Assembly (NCBI RefSeq): GCF_900110295.1
Contig: NZ_FODF01000004.1
Coordinates: 109,552-173,551 of the forward strand
DNA length: 64,000 nucleotides
Reading direction: 5' to 3'
From: Peptostreptococcus russellii
Lineage (GTDB): Bacteria; Bacillota; Clostridia; Peptostreptococcales; Peptostreptococcaceae
The first letter of the stretch is position 1. Every line of letters starts with the position of its first letter. The position numbers and the translations under genes are program-made. Under the pieces are notes generated by a model. That model was given only the letters and a program-made list of their open reading frames with translations, had not been told where the DNA came from and made no database searches. Below are positions 27,920 through 37,433 of this stretch, piece by piece.

Positions 27920-28875
27920 TAATCCACCTTCTTTCTTCTATTTTGAATAAAGCCTAATAAAATCATTATAGAGCCAATACCAACTAAAGTGTACACTGGC
28001 CACCATAACTGACCCGTCTGAGGCAGTGAATTTTTTGGTGACTTTGCTTTATTAAGTGTTTTAGATGATATATAAGTATTTTCAACTAAAAAAGTATTAC
28101 CTTCTTCACTTATAGATACTTTATATTTGCCTTTATCCAAAACTTTCTCTGTCACAGCCCAATTTACATTTGCATCTAATTTCTGCCATGTATATTGCCA
28201 ATTGTTTTTATCACTTAAGCTTATTATTTCTTTTAACTTTCCATTTCCTAAAAGTTCAATTTGAACTTCTTTAGGACGCAGATTCTCAAAGCCTTTATCT
28301 TTCCAAATCTTTATCACTTTTTTAGATACTACTTTTGTAACTTTCTCCTCTTTAATCGTTTTTGGCTTTGAGGTTACATAGTAGTCCCAAGTTCCAGTTT
28401 CTTTCTCCACATTGGGCAATAAAACTAGAAATGGATTAGATTTGTAAATATAGTTATCTAAAGTAAGCTGCTTTCCAACAACAAGGTACAATCCAGCTTT
28501 TAATTTCGTTTTATAAATTCCGTTGGCATCGGTTTCCCCTGTCATTACAGCTTTTAAATCATCCTTTTGAATATGCCCCTTTAAAGCTAATGCGTAATCA
28601 TTCCAAGTTTCTTGATTTAATTTTGTTAAATCTATAGGATATTTACTAAATTTATTTAAAACCTTTAGATTTAAATCTTTATCAACATCAGCCACTTTGT
28701 ATATGTCAAATTTCGCATTAAATAATTTTTTATCTTCATTCTTATAGTCTATAGTAAACTCAACATCTTTATTTCTATCAAACTCACTAATTGCTAAACT
28801 ATTTGAAGGAAATATAATAAGACTTAATATTAAGCACAGAAGAAATAATGGTAGGATTTTTTTAGTTTTATTCAT
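27919..28875 (-). CDS. Ancillary or base pilin with Cna-B domain and LPQTG anchor
   Basis: A 318-residue surface protein. The ATG at 28875 follows TGGAGG at good spacing and opens a clear signal peptide (MNKTKKILPLFLLCLILSL). An N-terminal pilin domain has VVGKQLTLDNYIYKSNPFL. A Cna-B domain follows (KIWKDKGFENLRPKEVQIEL to FLVENTY), where isopeptide crosslinks form. The C-terminus is LPQTGQLWWPVY, a variant often seen in basal pilins, plus a helix and RRKK. It lies between the class C sortase and the tip adhesin. Confidence 0.88.
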   Translation of the reverse strand: MNKTKKILPLFLLCLILSLIIFPSNSLAISEFDRNKDVEFTIDYKNEDKKLFNAKFDIYKVADVDKDLNLKVLNKFSKYPIDLTKLNQETWNDYALALKGHIQKDDLKAVMTGETDANGIYKTKLKAGLYLVVGKQLTLDNYIYKSNPFLVLLPNVEKETGTWDYYVTSKPKTIKEEKVTKVVSKKVIKIWKDKGFENLRPKEVQIELLGNGKLKEIISLSDKNNWQYTWQKLDANVNWAVTEKVLDKGKYKVSISEEGNTFLVENTYISSKTLNKAKSPKNSLPQTGQLWWPVYTLVGIGSIMILLGFIQNRRKKVD

Positions 28876-28911
28876 ATTTTTACCTCCAATAAATCTTGTT
28901 TTAAGCAACTT

Positions 28912-29751
28912 TTATCTTTTATCTTTTTTTCTATTTATAATCAAATATATTAGATCTTTGATTATGGTCAATAGAATAGTAAGAACAATAGCTAAGAAAA
29001 TTGCCATCTTAATTATCTGAGTTTTTATATTTTCTTTTGCTTTTTCTTCTAATTTTATTTCTTGGTGTTTTCTACCTTTTTTTATTCTTTCACCTCTTAC
29101 TAGAAGCCTATGAGTATTTATTCCATAAGGTGTACACGTAAACATGGTTACATAATCCTTATCTTTCTCAATTTTTAAAGCTTCTATATCTTTAGGTAAA
29201 ACAGTAATAATTTGATTTATTTTATATGTAAGTTCATCACCCAAAACAGACAAGATGAATTCATCTCCAACCTTCAATTTATTTAAATCTGTAAATAGCT
29301 TGGCTGATGGAAGTCCACTATGAGTTGATATTACAGCATGTGTACCTTTTCCTCCTACTGGCAAAGATGACCCCGGTAAGTGCCCAACACCAACTTGAAT
29401 TACCCCTTCATTTACATCGTGATAAATAGGTAAATTAACATTTATCTTATCTATAATCACAACTCCCATGATTCCGGTTTTAAAAGGATCTAAATTTTCT
29501 CTATATCCTTCTAATGAAAGAGAATTTGATAATGGATTTTCTATTTTCAACAAGTTTCTATTATAGTTATCTGCTTTTTCTTTTATTTTTTTTATTTCAA
29601 TACCTTCAAATTGGCTTAAAGATTTTTGGTATTCAACAATCCCCCTAGACTGAGTGATACTATTTACACAATCACTAATTGTAGGATAGAAAAAAATACT
29701 ACAACCAATTAATAATAAAATTCGAAAAAAAATTGATTTACATTTTTCCAT
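28912..29751 (-). CDS. srtC: Class C (pilin-polymerising) sortase
   Basis: A 279-residue sortase with N- and C-terminal membrane helices (about residues 9-25 and 242-265), typical of class C. It carries the lid motif NLDPFKTG that covers the active site. Catalytic residues are His in VISTHSGLPSA, Cys in TMFTCTPYG and Arg in HRLLVRGERI. It should join major pilin subunits through a pilin-motif lysine. The ATG has no adjacent ribosome site; AGAGGAT lies 31 bases upstream, with structure possible in between. Confidence 0.92.
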   Translation of the reverse strand: MEKCKSIFFRILLLIGCSIFFYPTISDCVNSITQSRGIVEYQKSLSQFEGIEIKKIKEKADNYNRNLLKIENPLSNSLSLEGYRENLDPFKTGIMGVVIIDKINVNLPIYHDVNEGVIQVGVGHLPGSSLPVGGKGTHAVISTHSGLPSAKLFTDLNKLKVGDEFILSVLGDELTYKINQIITVLPKDIEALKIEKDKDYVTMFTCTPYGINTHRLLVRGERIKKGRKHQEIKLEEKAKENIKTQIIKMAIFLAIVLTILLTIIKDLIYLIINRKKDKR

Positions 29752-29789
29752 AAATAAATTATTTATTTCAATATAGAAACTTATCCTCT
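29752..29789 (-). promoter_or_regulatory. Distant Shine-Dalgarno and possible spacer hairpins before srtC
   Basis: AGAGGAT (29789-29783) is separated from the ATG by 31 bases. Either GTTTC/GAAAT (29780-29765) or AAATAAA/TTTATTT (29768-29752) can pair, but not both. The helices are AT-rich and weak, so this is the least certain of the spacer-hairpin cases. Confidence 0.3.
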
Positions 29790-29801
29790 ATTTTGAAATT
29801 T

Positions 29802-31226
29802 TTATCTAGTCCCTTTCTTTTTTAATTTTCCTTTTGCAAGACTATATAGAGATATTAAAATGATACCTCCACCTAAAACTGCAAATAATGTAGTACCCAT
29901 ACCACCAGTTCCCGGAAGCTCTACGCCTGAGTTGTTCGCAACTTTTGCTTCTTGATAAACAGTTTTATCCTGAGTCTTGTGATCAACTATTACTTTCACT
30001 TCTTCTGTCAGTTTATTAAATCCAGAAGGTGCTTCTGTCTCCACAAGATAGTATGTTCCATTTTCTAAACCTTTAAACTCTACAGTACCTTCCTGTTTTG
30101 TTTCCTTTTCATCAGCTTGATCCTCAGTTACCCAAGTGACTTTGCCATTATTAAATTTATAGAATTTATTCTCGTTATTTTTAAGTTTAAATTTAGCACC
30201 GGATAAAAGATTTTCCTCATGACCGGCTTCGTATTTAATAACTTTAATAGCACCTGTATATACTTTTTTAGTATCTTTTGTTTTTTCTGTTGTATCTTTA
30301 TGAGGATCATTACTATATTCTAATTCAACCTCATTAATGTTTCCGTCTTTACCAATAACTGCTTTTTCATTTAGTGAAGCTTTATAAGTTATTTTTACTT
30401 CTTTTCCAACTTTTTCTTGAAGTTTAGGCATATCAAATTCTGCTACAAGTTTATTCGCTTCCTTTACAAGTGTTACATGTTGATTCAGTTCCTCATCGCC
30501 AACAGTAACTCTAACACTGTTAGTATTTAATGTCAGCCCTTCTGACAAAGTATCTGTCATTTTATACACATATTTTTTATAACCTTTTGTATCAGGAACT
30601 TTTCCTGTTAATGCATATTCAAATTCCTTACCATAGTCATATGATTTTTCTTCTACAGTCTTTTTAATAGTAGGATAAGTTGCTTTTATTCTAGTTTCGG
30701 CTATCGGTTTTGTAGAAGTTAGTGATATAACCGAATTTGGATTTTCTGTCCCTGAAGCAGCCCCTTTTGGATGTACTAAATAATAACCCAATTTTAAACC
30801 AGTAAATTCTAATGTATCTCCAGTAGCTTTTTTTGTATCTGAAGGCGATTGATTTTGAATTTCTTTATTTGCAACTTGTGCAAACTCTGCGATGTTATTA
30901 TCTGTTATATTAATGTATTTTGTTTTGCCGTCTACTACAATAGGGTTTAAGTTACCTGTTTCATTTGTTTCAACTATATAACTTTTACCTTCACCGCTAG
31001 CAAAAAAAGTTTTCCATTCGTCTGAAATAGTGTATGAAAACTTGTCTCCTCTCTGAGTTAAATCAAAAATTTTATATATACTATACGTCTTACCTTCTTG
31101 TGTTCCTGATAGTTTAATTTCTCCACTTTCTCCAGCAGCAAAAGCCTTTTTATTGACTAATCCTGTTGATAAAATCATTGCTAATACTAGCATTAACCCC
31201 AGTATTTTTTTAATTTTTGATGTCAT
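29802..31226 (-). CDS. Major pilin (fimbrial isopeptide-formation D2 type)
   Basis: A 474-residue pilin shaft protein. Signal peptide about residues 1-31 (KILGLMLVLAMILSTGLVNK, then KKAFA). A D2-type isopeptide domain begins around residue 184 at TYPTIKKTV, whose lysines are candidates for pilin polymerisation, and continues with YDYGKEFEYALTGKVPD. A SpaA-like domain near the end has the E-box GTYYLVETEAPSGF. The anchor is LPGTG, a helix and KLKKKGTR. It has GAGGAGG before the ATG and is the first, probably most expressed, gene of the pilus operon. Confidence 0.92.
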   Translation of the reverse strand: MTSKIKKILGLMLVLAMILSTGLVNKKAFAAGESGEIKLSGTQEGKTYSIYKIFDLTQRGDKFSYTISDEWKTFFASGEGKSYIVETNETGNLNPIVVDGKTKYINITDNNIAEFAQVANKEIQNQSPSDTKKATGDTLEFTGLKLGYYLVHPKGAASGTENPNSVISLTSTKPIAETRIKATYPTIKKTVEEKSYDYGKEFEYALTGKVPDTKGYKKYVYKMTDTLSEGLTLNTNSVRVTVGDEELNQHVTLVKEANKLVAEFDMPKLQEKVGKEVKITYKASLNEKAVIGKDGNINEVELEYSNDPHKDTTEKTKDTKKVYTGAIKVIKYEAGHEENLLSGAKFKLKNNENKFYKFNNGKVTWVTEDQADEKETKQEGTVEFKGLENGTYYLVETEAPSGFNKLTEEVKVIVDHKTQDKTVYQEAKVANNSGVELPGTGGMGTTLFAVLGGGIILISLYSLAKGKLKKKGTR

Positions 31227-31546
31227 AATTTCCTCCTCATAACCTTATTTTTAATCTTAAACTGTAAATTGTTTCTAATTTAAAAATCTATCTATTTTAT
31301 ATATTCAATCTATAGTTTCAGCTTTTAATAATTCACTGAAACTGATGAATATAAAATTTATTAAAACAAGCAATAAAATGTACTTTTACCATTTTTTCTT
31401 TATACTATCACCCCTTCACCTTTCAAAACTTTTCTGATTGCCTAATCGATATGATTAATTAATAAAGTTATTTTGTATATTTTTATATACAAAATATATA
31501 GTATTGTGTATATTAAATACTTATTTATATATATTATTTTAATACT
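31227..31546 (-). promoter_or_regulatory. Upstream region of the pilus operon
   Basis: A 320-base AT-rich gap between the regulator stop and the major pilin. It must contain the pilus promoter. One inverted repeat stands out: AGTTTCAG (31314-31321) and CTGAAACT (31336-31343), 14 bases apart, about 90 bases before the pilin start, a candidate binding site for the neighbouring AraC-type regulator or a weak hairpin. No clear -35/-10 pair was identified. Confidence 0.35.
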
Positions 31547-32530
31547 TTATTTTTCTACTTTAATTTTTACAAATTTCTTTCTATAATCTTTAGGGGAAAG
31601 CCCCTTTTTTTTCTTAAAGGCCACTGAAAATTTACTTGGACTATCATACCCAACCATACCAGCAACATCAATTATCTTTATCATTTTATTAGTTCTTAGT
31701 ATTTGGGCTGCATGGTTTATGCGATAAGATTTCATATATGAAAAAATTGGTTCTCCATAAACGGCCTTAAAACAATGTTTTAATTTAGTTGAAGATATAT
31801 TAAACATCTCACTTAATTCTTCAATTGTGTAGACTTTAGATATATTTTTTATTAAAAAATCATGAATTAATTTCATTTTTTCGACTTGATTTCTACTGAT
31901 AAATTCTTCTTTCTTATTTTTATCATTTATATAATACGTTTCTAGATATAGAAATATCTCAATCACTTTAATCTTAAAATATTCATCTTGGATTTTACTT
32001 GGAACTTCATACATTCTAGAAAAAAAGTATTCTATAAATTTATCATCTGATAACTTGTAATAATCTGATTTTTTACAGTATTTCTCCTTAAGATTCTTAA
32101 CTCTATTGGAAAATCCCTTTACTATACCCGATAGTTCTTCATCGATAACATTTGTTTCAAAAATTATTGTTATACCTTCATATCTTCCTAAAGGAAATGT
32201 TAATTCTTCATCTAAACTCTTCTTAACACCAACTTTTACCTCTCCAGCATTCAAGAAATTACTCCGTCCACCAGTTCTTTTATATTCTACTTTTCCATCT
32301 TTACAGTGATTTATAAGTAGTAAGTCTGAATCGTATTTAAAAATACCTGAGGATTCTTCCATGTTTACATCAGAATACATAATAAATACTCCATTGAAAA
32401 CTTTATATAACTTAAATACATTCTCTTTATTTTTTTCTATAAACTCTATGTTTTTTTCTACACCTAAGTTAATTTCTGATAATTTATCTATTCTATTTTC
32501 AAGGTTCATTTTCCTATACAGTGTATCCAC
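31547..32530 (-). CDS. AraC-family transcriptional regulator
   Basis: A regulator of 320-327 residues. The C-terminal DNA-binding domain has both helix-turn-helix units: YTIEELSEMFNISSTKLKHC and KIIDVAGMVGYDSPSKFSVA, then FKKKKGLSPKDYRKK. The N-terminal 200 residues are an unassigned sensing domain. Two starts are possible: GTG at 32530 or ATG at 32509. An out-of-frame ATG at 32532 has the best spacing to GGAGG and makes a short leader peptide whose stop overlaps the 32509 ATG. Located upstream on the same strand, it is the natural candidate regulator of the pilus genes. Confidence 0.9.
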   Translation of the reverse strand: MDTLYRKMNLENRIDKLSEINLGVEKNIEFIEKNKENVFKLYKVFNGVFIMYSDVNMEESSGIFKYDSDLLLINHCKDGKVEYKRTGGRSNFLNAGEVKVGVKKSLDEELTFPLGRYEGITIIFETNVIDEELSGIVKGFSNRVKNLKEKYCKKSDYYKLSDDKFIEYFFSRMYEVPSKIQDEYFKIKVIEIFLYLETYYINDKNKKEEFISRNQVEKMKLIHDFLIKNISKVYTIEELSEMFNISSTKLKHCFKAVYGEPIFSYMKSYRINHAAQILRTNKMIKIIDVAGMVGYDSPSKFSVAFKKKKGLSPKDYRKKFVKIKVEK

Positions 32531-32532
32531 AT
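32506..32532 (-). CDS. Possible leader peptide MWIHCIGK upstream of the AraC regulator
   Basis: The ATG at 32532 is six bases after GGAGG-T, better placed than the regulator's own starts. It encodes eight residues and ends in TGA, which overlaps the regulator ATG at 32509 as ATGA. This is the layout of a translationally coupled leader ORF. It may alternatively be an accident of a GTG start two bases further on. Confidence 0.35.
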   Translation of the reverse strand: MWIHCIGK

Positions 32533-33078
32533 TTTTTACCTCCTATAAACAATCATATTCATTATTATTTTGACGGATTTCTTTGCCCATATGGATCTAC
32601 ACATTAAATTCTTAACCATATCAATATAGAAAATTTTTTTTAAAATAAAATTAAAATATAAGTACTAACACAAAATTTGCCAAAGCTACTCTATATAAAA
32701 ATACTACATATTTAAATTTTGTATTTCCTTATCAAGCCTTAGCTTAGTACAAATATACAATAAATATTTTTCTCTTTCTATTCCATTCAGACATTTTTGT
32801 TCTATCTATATTTTTTGAAAAAATAAATATTTAAAGTTAAATTTATTTTTATATAGTTTTACCCTCTTTCTTTGAATATAACCATGATTTATATTTATTT
32901 TTTATCTTTTTACCTTTTAAAATTATTTTTGTATTTTTTTAAAATTTTTATATCTGTTTTAAATTAACCTTATTATTTTTATATTTTAAAATATTTTCCC
33001 ATACAATTATTATTTTAAATATTTTAAATTCTTTTCATTTATATCAAATAAACCAAAAAAATTATAAAAATAAAAAAA
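32533..33078. other. Long AT-rich intergenic region
   Basis: More than 500 bases with very few G or C, between the AraC regulator start and the M18 peptidase terminator. It must hold the regulator promoter. I see no ORF, stable hairpin or repeat that I would defend. Confidence 0.4.
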
Positions 33079-33106
33079 GTCGATGGAAAAATATATTTCC
33101 ATCGAC
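33071..33106 (-). terminator. Terminator of the M18 aminopeptidase gene
   Basis: An 11-bp stem (GTCGATGGAAA and complement, 6-base loop, 33079-33106) followed by TTTTTTT on the minus strand. Confidence 0.85.
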
Positions 33107-33208
33107 AAGTCAAAGTTAAAATCATTCATTATCTATCAAATTCAATTGTTTTATTCTCTATAATTATCAACTAATTTTCTTGATGTATTTTCAATTTTCA
33201 TCATTCTC

Positions 33209-34774
33209 CTATTTTGCACTTAAAAATCCTAACATACTTTTATAGTATCCAAAATAGTCATCTACATTAGCTAATTCTCTTGCTGAGTGCATAGCAAGAA
33301 GTGGTATTCCAACATCTACTATAGGCATTGGAAGATGACTTGCAATTATTGAACCTATTGTACTTCCACTTCTCATATCACTTCTATTTACGAAGCACTG
33401 ATAATCAACTTTATTTCTTCTACATATTTCTTTGTATACAGCTACGGAATATGAATCACTTGCGTATGCTTTACCTGCATGTATTTTTATTGCAGGTCCT
33501 TTTCCAAATAAAGGTTTATTTGTTAAATCTGACTTTTCTAATTTATTAGGATGCACAGCATGAGCTAAATCCGCTGAAATCATAAAAGAATTTTCCAAAC
33601 CTATTAACATATCTTCTCTTGTTTTTCCTAAAGACAAGCAAATTCTTTCAATTATATTTCCTAATGTTTCAGAATCCGCACCCTCTTTTGACATACTTCC
33701 TACTTCTTCATTATTAAAAGCTACAACCATATTAATTCCTCTAAATCCATGGTATTCTCTAAGAAGCGTATTATTTACACTTGAATCATATATTCCATAA
33801 TCTCTACTTAAAGCTCCTTCAGATGATGTGATCTCCGTAATAGCTCTTCTAAGTTCATCAGAGGCTCTTTTACCAACTTCTCTTGAGTTTTCGCTATCTA
33901 CTAAAGCTTTCAAACTTGAATGCATGCTAGCAAGATTATCAAGTCTTCCTGCAGATATAAATTCTTGATTTTCTCCTACTAGGCTTCCTCTTTCATATTC
34001 ATATAAATATAATTCATAATCTAATATATCATCTGGTTCTAATGCCTTTTCATCTTCCGCTCTCATTCTCTCTCTAATAGATCTTACATTTGCATATTCT
34101 AAGGGCTCATCATCAATTAAAAAATCTCTTTCCCTGCTTACATAATTTCTATCTTTTTCCAATTCTCTAATAAGTAAATTCTTAATATATTCCTCATTAT
34201 CTAACTCTTCACCCGTTTCTAAAATAAGAGGCATAACATCATTTTGTTTATTATATTCATAACCTGAGTTAATTTCTCTATTCATGTGTATTGCCAAACT
34301 TGGTATTATACAGATTGGTCTGTTTATATTCACTATTTTTTCTTCTGGCTTAAATGCACTCTTCCAATTTCTTACAAGTACACGTCCAGCTATAGCAAGA
34401 GGTCTATCAAACCAAGAGCTAATAATCATTCCTCCATAAGGTTCTACATTTAATTTTATTTGTCCATTTATCTTAATTTCAGGATTTGGCTTTATTCTAA
34501 ATGTCGGAGAGTCTGTGTGACTCCCTATAATACGAAATCCTTCTTCTGCAATTTCATTTCCATTTACAACAAAGGCAACTATTCCCGATGAATTTATATT
34601 TACATAATATCTTCCATTTACTTCTATTTCCCATTTTTTGCCTGCTTCAAGTTTAGTAAAACCATTTTTATTAAGGTATTCCTCACTATAAGAAACAGCA
34701 TTGTACATTGTAGGGCTGTTGTTTATAAAATCTAAAAGTTCAATAGCCACATTATTCGCTGTCGATTCTGTCAT
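33209..34774 (-). CDS. M18-family aminopeptidase
   Basis: A zinc-dependent aspartyl-type aminopeptidase, cytosolic. Metal and catalytic motifs are IGSHTDSPTF, GRLDNLASMHSS, FNNEEVGSMSKEGADS, ISADLAHAVHPN and the C-terminal GIPLLAMHSARELA. At 521 residues it is longer than the usual 430-460; the extra length is in two charged inserts, one around YVSRERDFLIDDEPLEYANV and one around REVGKRASDELRRAI. I use the ATG at 34774, preceded by AAGGGAG, rather than one nine codons upstream. Monocistronic. Confidence 0.92.
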   Translation of the reverse strand: MTESTANNVAIELLDFINNSPTMYNAVSYSEEYLNKNGFTKLEAGKKWEIEVNGRYYVNINSSGIVAFVVNGNEIAEEGFRIIGSHTDSPTFRIKPNPEIKINGQIKLNVEPYGGMIISSWFDRPLAIAGRVLVRNWKSAFKPEEKIVNINRPICIIPSLAIHMNREINSGYEYNKQNDVMPLILETGEELDNEEYIKNLLIRELEKDRNYVSRERDFLIDDEPLEYANVRSIRERMRAEDEKALEPDDILDYELYLYEYERGSLVGENQEFISAGRLDNLASMHSSLKALVDSENSREVGKRASDELRRAITEITSSEGALSRDYGIYDSSVNNTLLREYHGFRGINMVVAFNNEEVGSMSKEGADSETLGNIIERICLSLGKTREDMLIGLENSFMISADLAHAVHPNKLEKSDLTNKPLFGKGPAIKIHAGKAYASDSYSVAVYKEICRRNKVDYQCFVNRSDMRSGSTIGSIIASHLPMPIVDVGIPLLAMHSARELANVDDYFGYYKSMLGFLSAK

Positions 34775-34864
34775 ATCTTTCTCCCTTTCTATATTAAACA
34801 ATAATTACTACTACTCTATCTTACCAACTTTTCAAGAAATTTACAATTAAATAGAAAAAGCAAG

Positions 34865-34905
34865 TTAAAAAAGGAAAAGTATTAAATTTTATATAATACT
34901 TTTCC
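34865..34905 (-). terminator. Terminator of pcrA
   Basis: A 12-bp stem (GGAAAAGTATTA and complement, 34873-34905) followed on the minus strand by TTTTTT. Confidence 0.75.
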
Positions 34906-35018
34906 TCTCTTTATATTTTAAATACTTCTTCTATATTTAGTAGAAATTATTTTATTTACATATGAAACTACATACATTATTATAAACTAATTTATCATAA
35001 TATTTTAATATATAATCT

Positions 35019-37370
35019 TTAATAAATTTCTACTTCTATTGTAGTATATTGAAGATTTATTTTCTTTACACCCTTTTGATTAAATGCTATTGTAACTTCA
35101 GATCCCATCTTAGAAATTACAACTCCTTCACCAAATTTTGGATGTACTATTTTAGATCCCTTTTTAACTTTTGGAATTTCATCAGGGTTATATGAATCTG
35201 CACCAGCACCATCGCCTTTACTAACTAAACCAAGATCACTTTTAAATCTTGAGCTTTCTATTGTTTTCTTTCCATCTATAATTTTGGCTCCTAAATTTTG
35301 AGCCGCCTTTACATTCATCTGACTTTTATACTTATCTGCATATGTTTTTAATAAACTATAATCTGCATCCTTATATCCTGGATCTTTCACAGGAGAATCA
35401 AGGTATTCTATACACTCTTCTGGAAGTTCACCTAAAAATCTTGACTTCATATTTACATTGGTTTTTCCATAAAGAGTTCTCTTTGCTGTATGAGTAAGAT
35501 AAAGTTCTCTCATTGCTCTTGTAATTCCAACATAACAAAGCCTTCTTTCCTCTTCTATATCCATTTCATTAAGACTAGATATTGCCCTTGCAATAGGGAA
35601 TATTTTTTCTTCCATTCCTATTATAAACACTACTGGAAACTCAAGACCCTTAGAAGAATGCATTGTCATCAATGAAACTTTTTCTATACCTTCCTCATCT
35701 TCACCATCTACATCACTTGCTAGAGATATGTTGGCAAGGAAGTTAGTCAAATTCTTTTCTTCTCCGTCAAATATATCAGACTTTTCATACTCCATTGCAA
35801 TAGATATAAATTCTTGAAGATTGTCTATTCTATCTTGAGCTTCATCTGCCTTCCCGTTTTGTAACTTTTCATTTTTTGCAATTACTTCTTCTAGGTCTGC
35901 TACATACCCTGTTAAATCGAGTATTTTTTCAACCATTTCTTTGGGAGAATATGATTCTGATATACTTCTAAACAATCCTATTAGATCTACAAACTCATTT
36001 ATTCCCTTTTTGGCTTTTGTTGATATTTCTGAATTATTATCTATATCTAAAAGAACTGAATATAAACTTTCTTTCATTATATTGGCTCTATCTTCTAATT
36101 TTTCTATTGTTCTTAATCCTATACCTCTTCTTGGAACATTGATAACCCTCTTGATTGATATATCATCTTGTGGATTAACTATTACCCTAATATATCCTAA
36201 AAGATCTTTTATTTCTTTTCTTTCATAGAATTTTGTCCCACCATATATATTATAAGGTATCTGAAATCTATTTAATGCATCTTCTACTGCTCTTGCCTGT
36301 GCATTTGCTCTATACAAAACAGCATAATCACTATATGGTCTTCCTGACTTCATTGCATTTTCATATATTTCGTTTACAACATAATTTGCTTCCTCAACTT
36401 CACTTGATAAAATCTTTACTTTTACAAGATTTCCTTCTTTCCTATCGCTCCAAAGCCTTTTTTTCTTTCTTTCTGTATTGTTAGCTATTAAATAGTTTGC
36501 AGTATCCAAGATAACCTGAGTAGATCTGTAATTTTGTTCAAGTTTTACTACAAATACATCCTTGTAATCTTTTTCAAACTCCAATATATTTCTGATGTCT
36601 GCACCTCTCCAGCCATAAATACTCTGGTCATCATCTCCTACGACACATATATTTGGGTGACCCATCGCCAAAAGTTTGATAAGCTGATACTGGGCTCTTG
36701 ATGTATCCTGATACTCATCTACCATTATATATTTAAATTTAGCCCTATAAAAATTCAATACATCTTCGTTCGATTTCAATAATTCAACAGTTTTAACTAT
36801 CAAATCATCAAAGTCAAGTGCACTATTTCTCTTTAGTCTATCTTGATATATTGCATATACATCTGCTATTGATTGAAGCCACAAATCACCTGCAGCCTCT
36901 CTAGCAAATTCTTTTGGCGTCTTTAATTTATCTTTAGCAGAAGATATTTGTGCTATTATAGACTTTGGTTCAAACTTCTTATCACTTAAATCAAGCTCTT
37001 TCATACACTCTTTTATTAGAGTCAACTGGTCAGTAGAATCGTAAATTACAAAACTTCTGTTATATCCTATTTTGTTTATATCTTTTCTCAAAATTCTTAC
37101 ACAACAAGAATGGAAGGTAGATATCCACATATCTCTTGAATTTTCACCTATTATACCTTCAACTCTTTCTCTCATCTCGTTTGCAGCTTTATTGGTAAAT
37201 GTAATAGCTAGAATATTTCCTGGATTTACATTTTTATCTTCCACAAGATAGGAAATTCTCGTAGTTAAAACCTTTGTTTTTCCAGATCCTGCACCTGCAA
37301 GTATCAGTACAGGTCCTTCTGTTTTTTCAACTGCCTGTCGTTGGGCAGGATTTAAATCATCTATGTTCAT
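35019..37370 (-). CDS. pcrA: ATP-dependent 3'-5' DNA helicase PcrA (UvrD family)
   Basis: A superfamily 1A helicase for nucleotide excision repair and rolling-circle replication. It has 783 residues. Motifs in order: LNPAQRQAVEKTEGP (Q motif), AGAGSGKT (Walker A), TFTNKAANEMRERV, VDEYQDTSRAQY (Walker B), GDDDQSIYGWRGAD, LEQNYRST, MTMHSSKGLEFPVVF and ITRAMRELYLT. The C-terminal tail with HPKFGEGVV is the small Tudor-like domain that binds RNA polymerase in Gram-positive PcrA. It follows the precorrin-2 dehydrogenase gene by 63 bases, possibly co-transcribed. Confidence 0.95.
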   Translation of the reverse strand: MNIDDLNPAQRQAVEKTEGPVLILAGAGSGKTKVLTTRISYLVEDKNVNPGNILAITFTNKAANEMRERVEGIIGENSRDMWISTFHSCCVRILRKDINKIGYNRSFVIYDSTDQLTLIKECMKELDLSDKKFEPKSIIAQISSAKDKLKTPKEFAREAAGDLWLQSIADVYAIYQDRLKRNSALDFDDLIVKTVELLKSNEDVLNFYRAKFKYIMVDEYQDTSRAQYQLIKLLAMGHPNICVVGDDDQSIYGWRGADIRNILEFEKDYKDVFVVKLEQNYRSTQVILDTANYLIANNTERKKKRLWSDRKEGNLVKVKILSSEVEEANYVVNEIYENAMKSGRPYSDYAVLYRANAQARAVEDALNRFQIPYNIYGGTKFYERKEIKDLLGYIRVIVNPQDDISIKRVINVPRRGIGLRTIEKLEDRANIMKESLYSVLLDIDNNSEISTKAKKGINEFVDLIGLFRSISESYSPKEMVEKILDLTGYVADLEEVIAKNEKLQNGKADEAQDRIDNLQEFISIAMEYEKSDIFDGEEKNLTNFLANISLASDVDGEDEEGIEKVSLMTMHSSKGLEFPVVFIIGMEEKIFPIARAISSLNEMDIEEERRLCYVGITRAMRELYLTHTAKRTLYGKTNVNMKSRFLGELPEECIEYLDSPVKDPGYKDADYSLLKTYADKYKSQMNVKAAQNLGAKIIDGKKTIESSRFKSDLGLVSKGDGAGADSYNPDEIPKVKKGSKIVHPKFGEGVVISKMGSEVTIAFNQKGVKKINLQYTTIEVEIY

Positions 37371-37433
37371 CTTATTCCTCCATAACTTTCATATTAATAT
37401 AGCCACTTTAACTATTTTTTAGTACTCAATTTT

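Noticed and set aside
32533..33078. Non-coding RNA in the long AT-rich gap
   Set aside because: No GC-rich helices, promoter-terminator pair or conserved motif could be found; base composition alone is not evidence.
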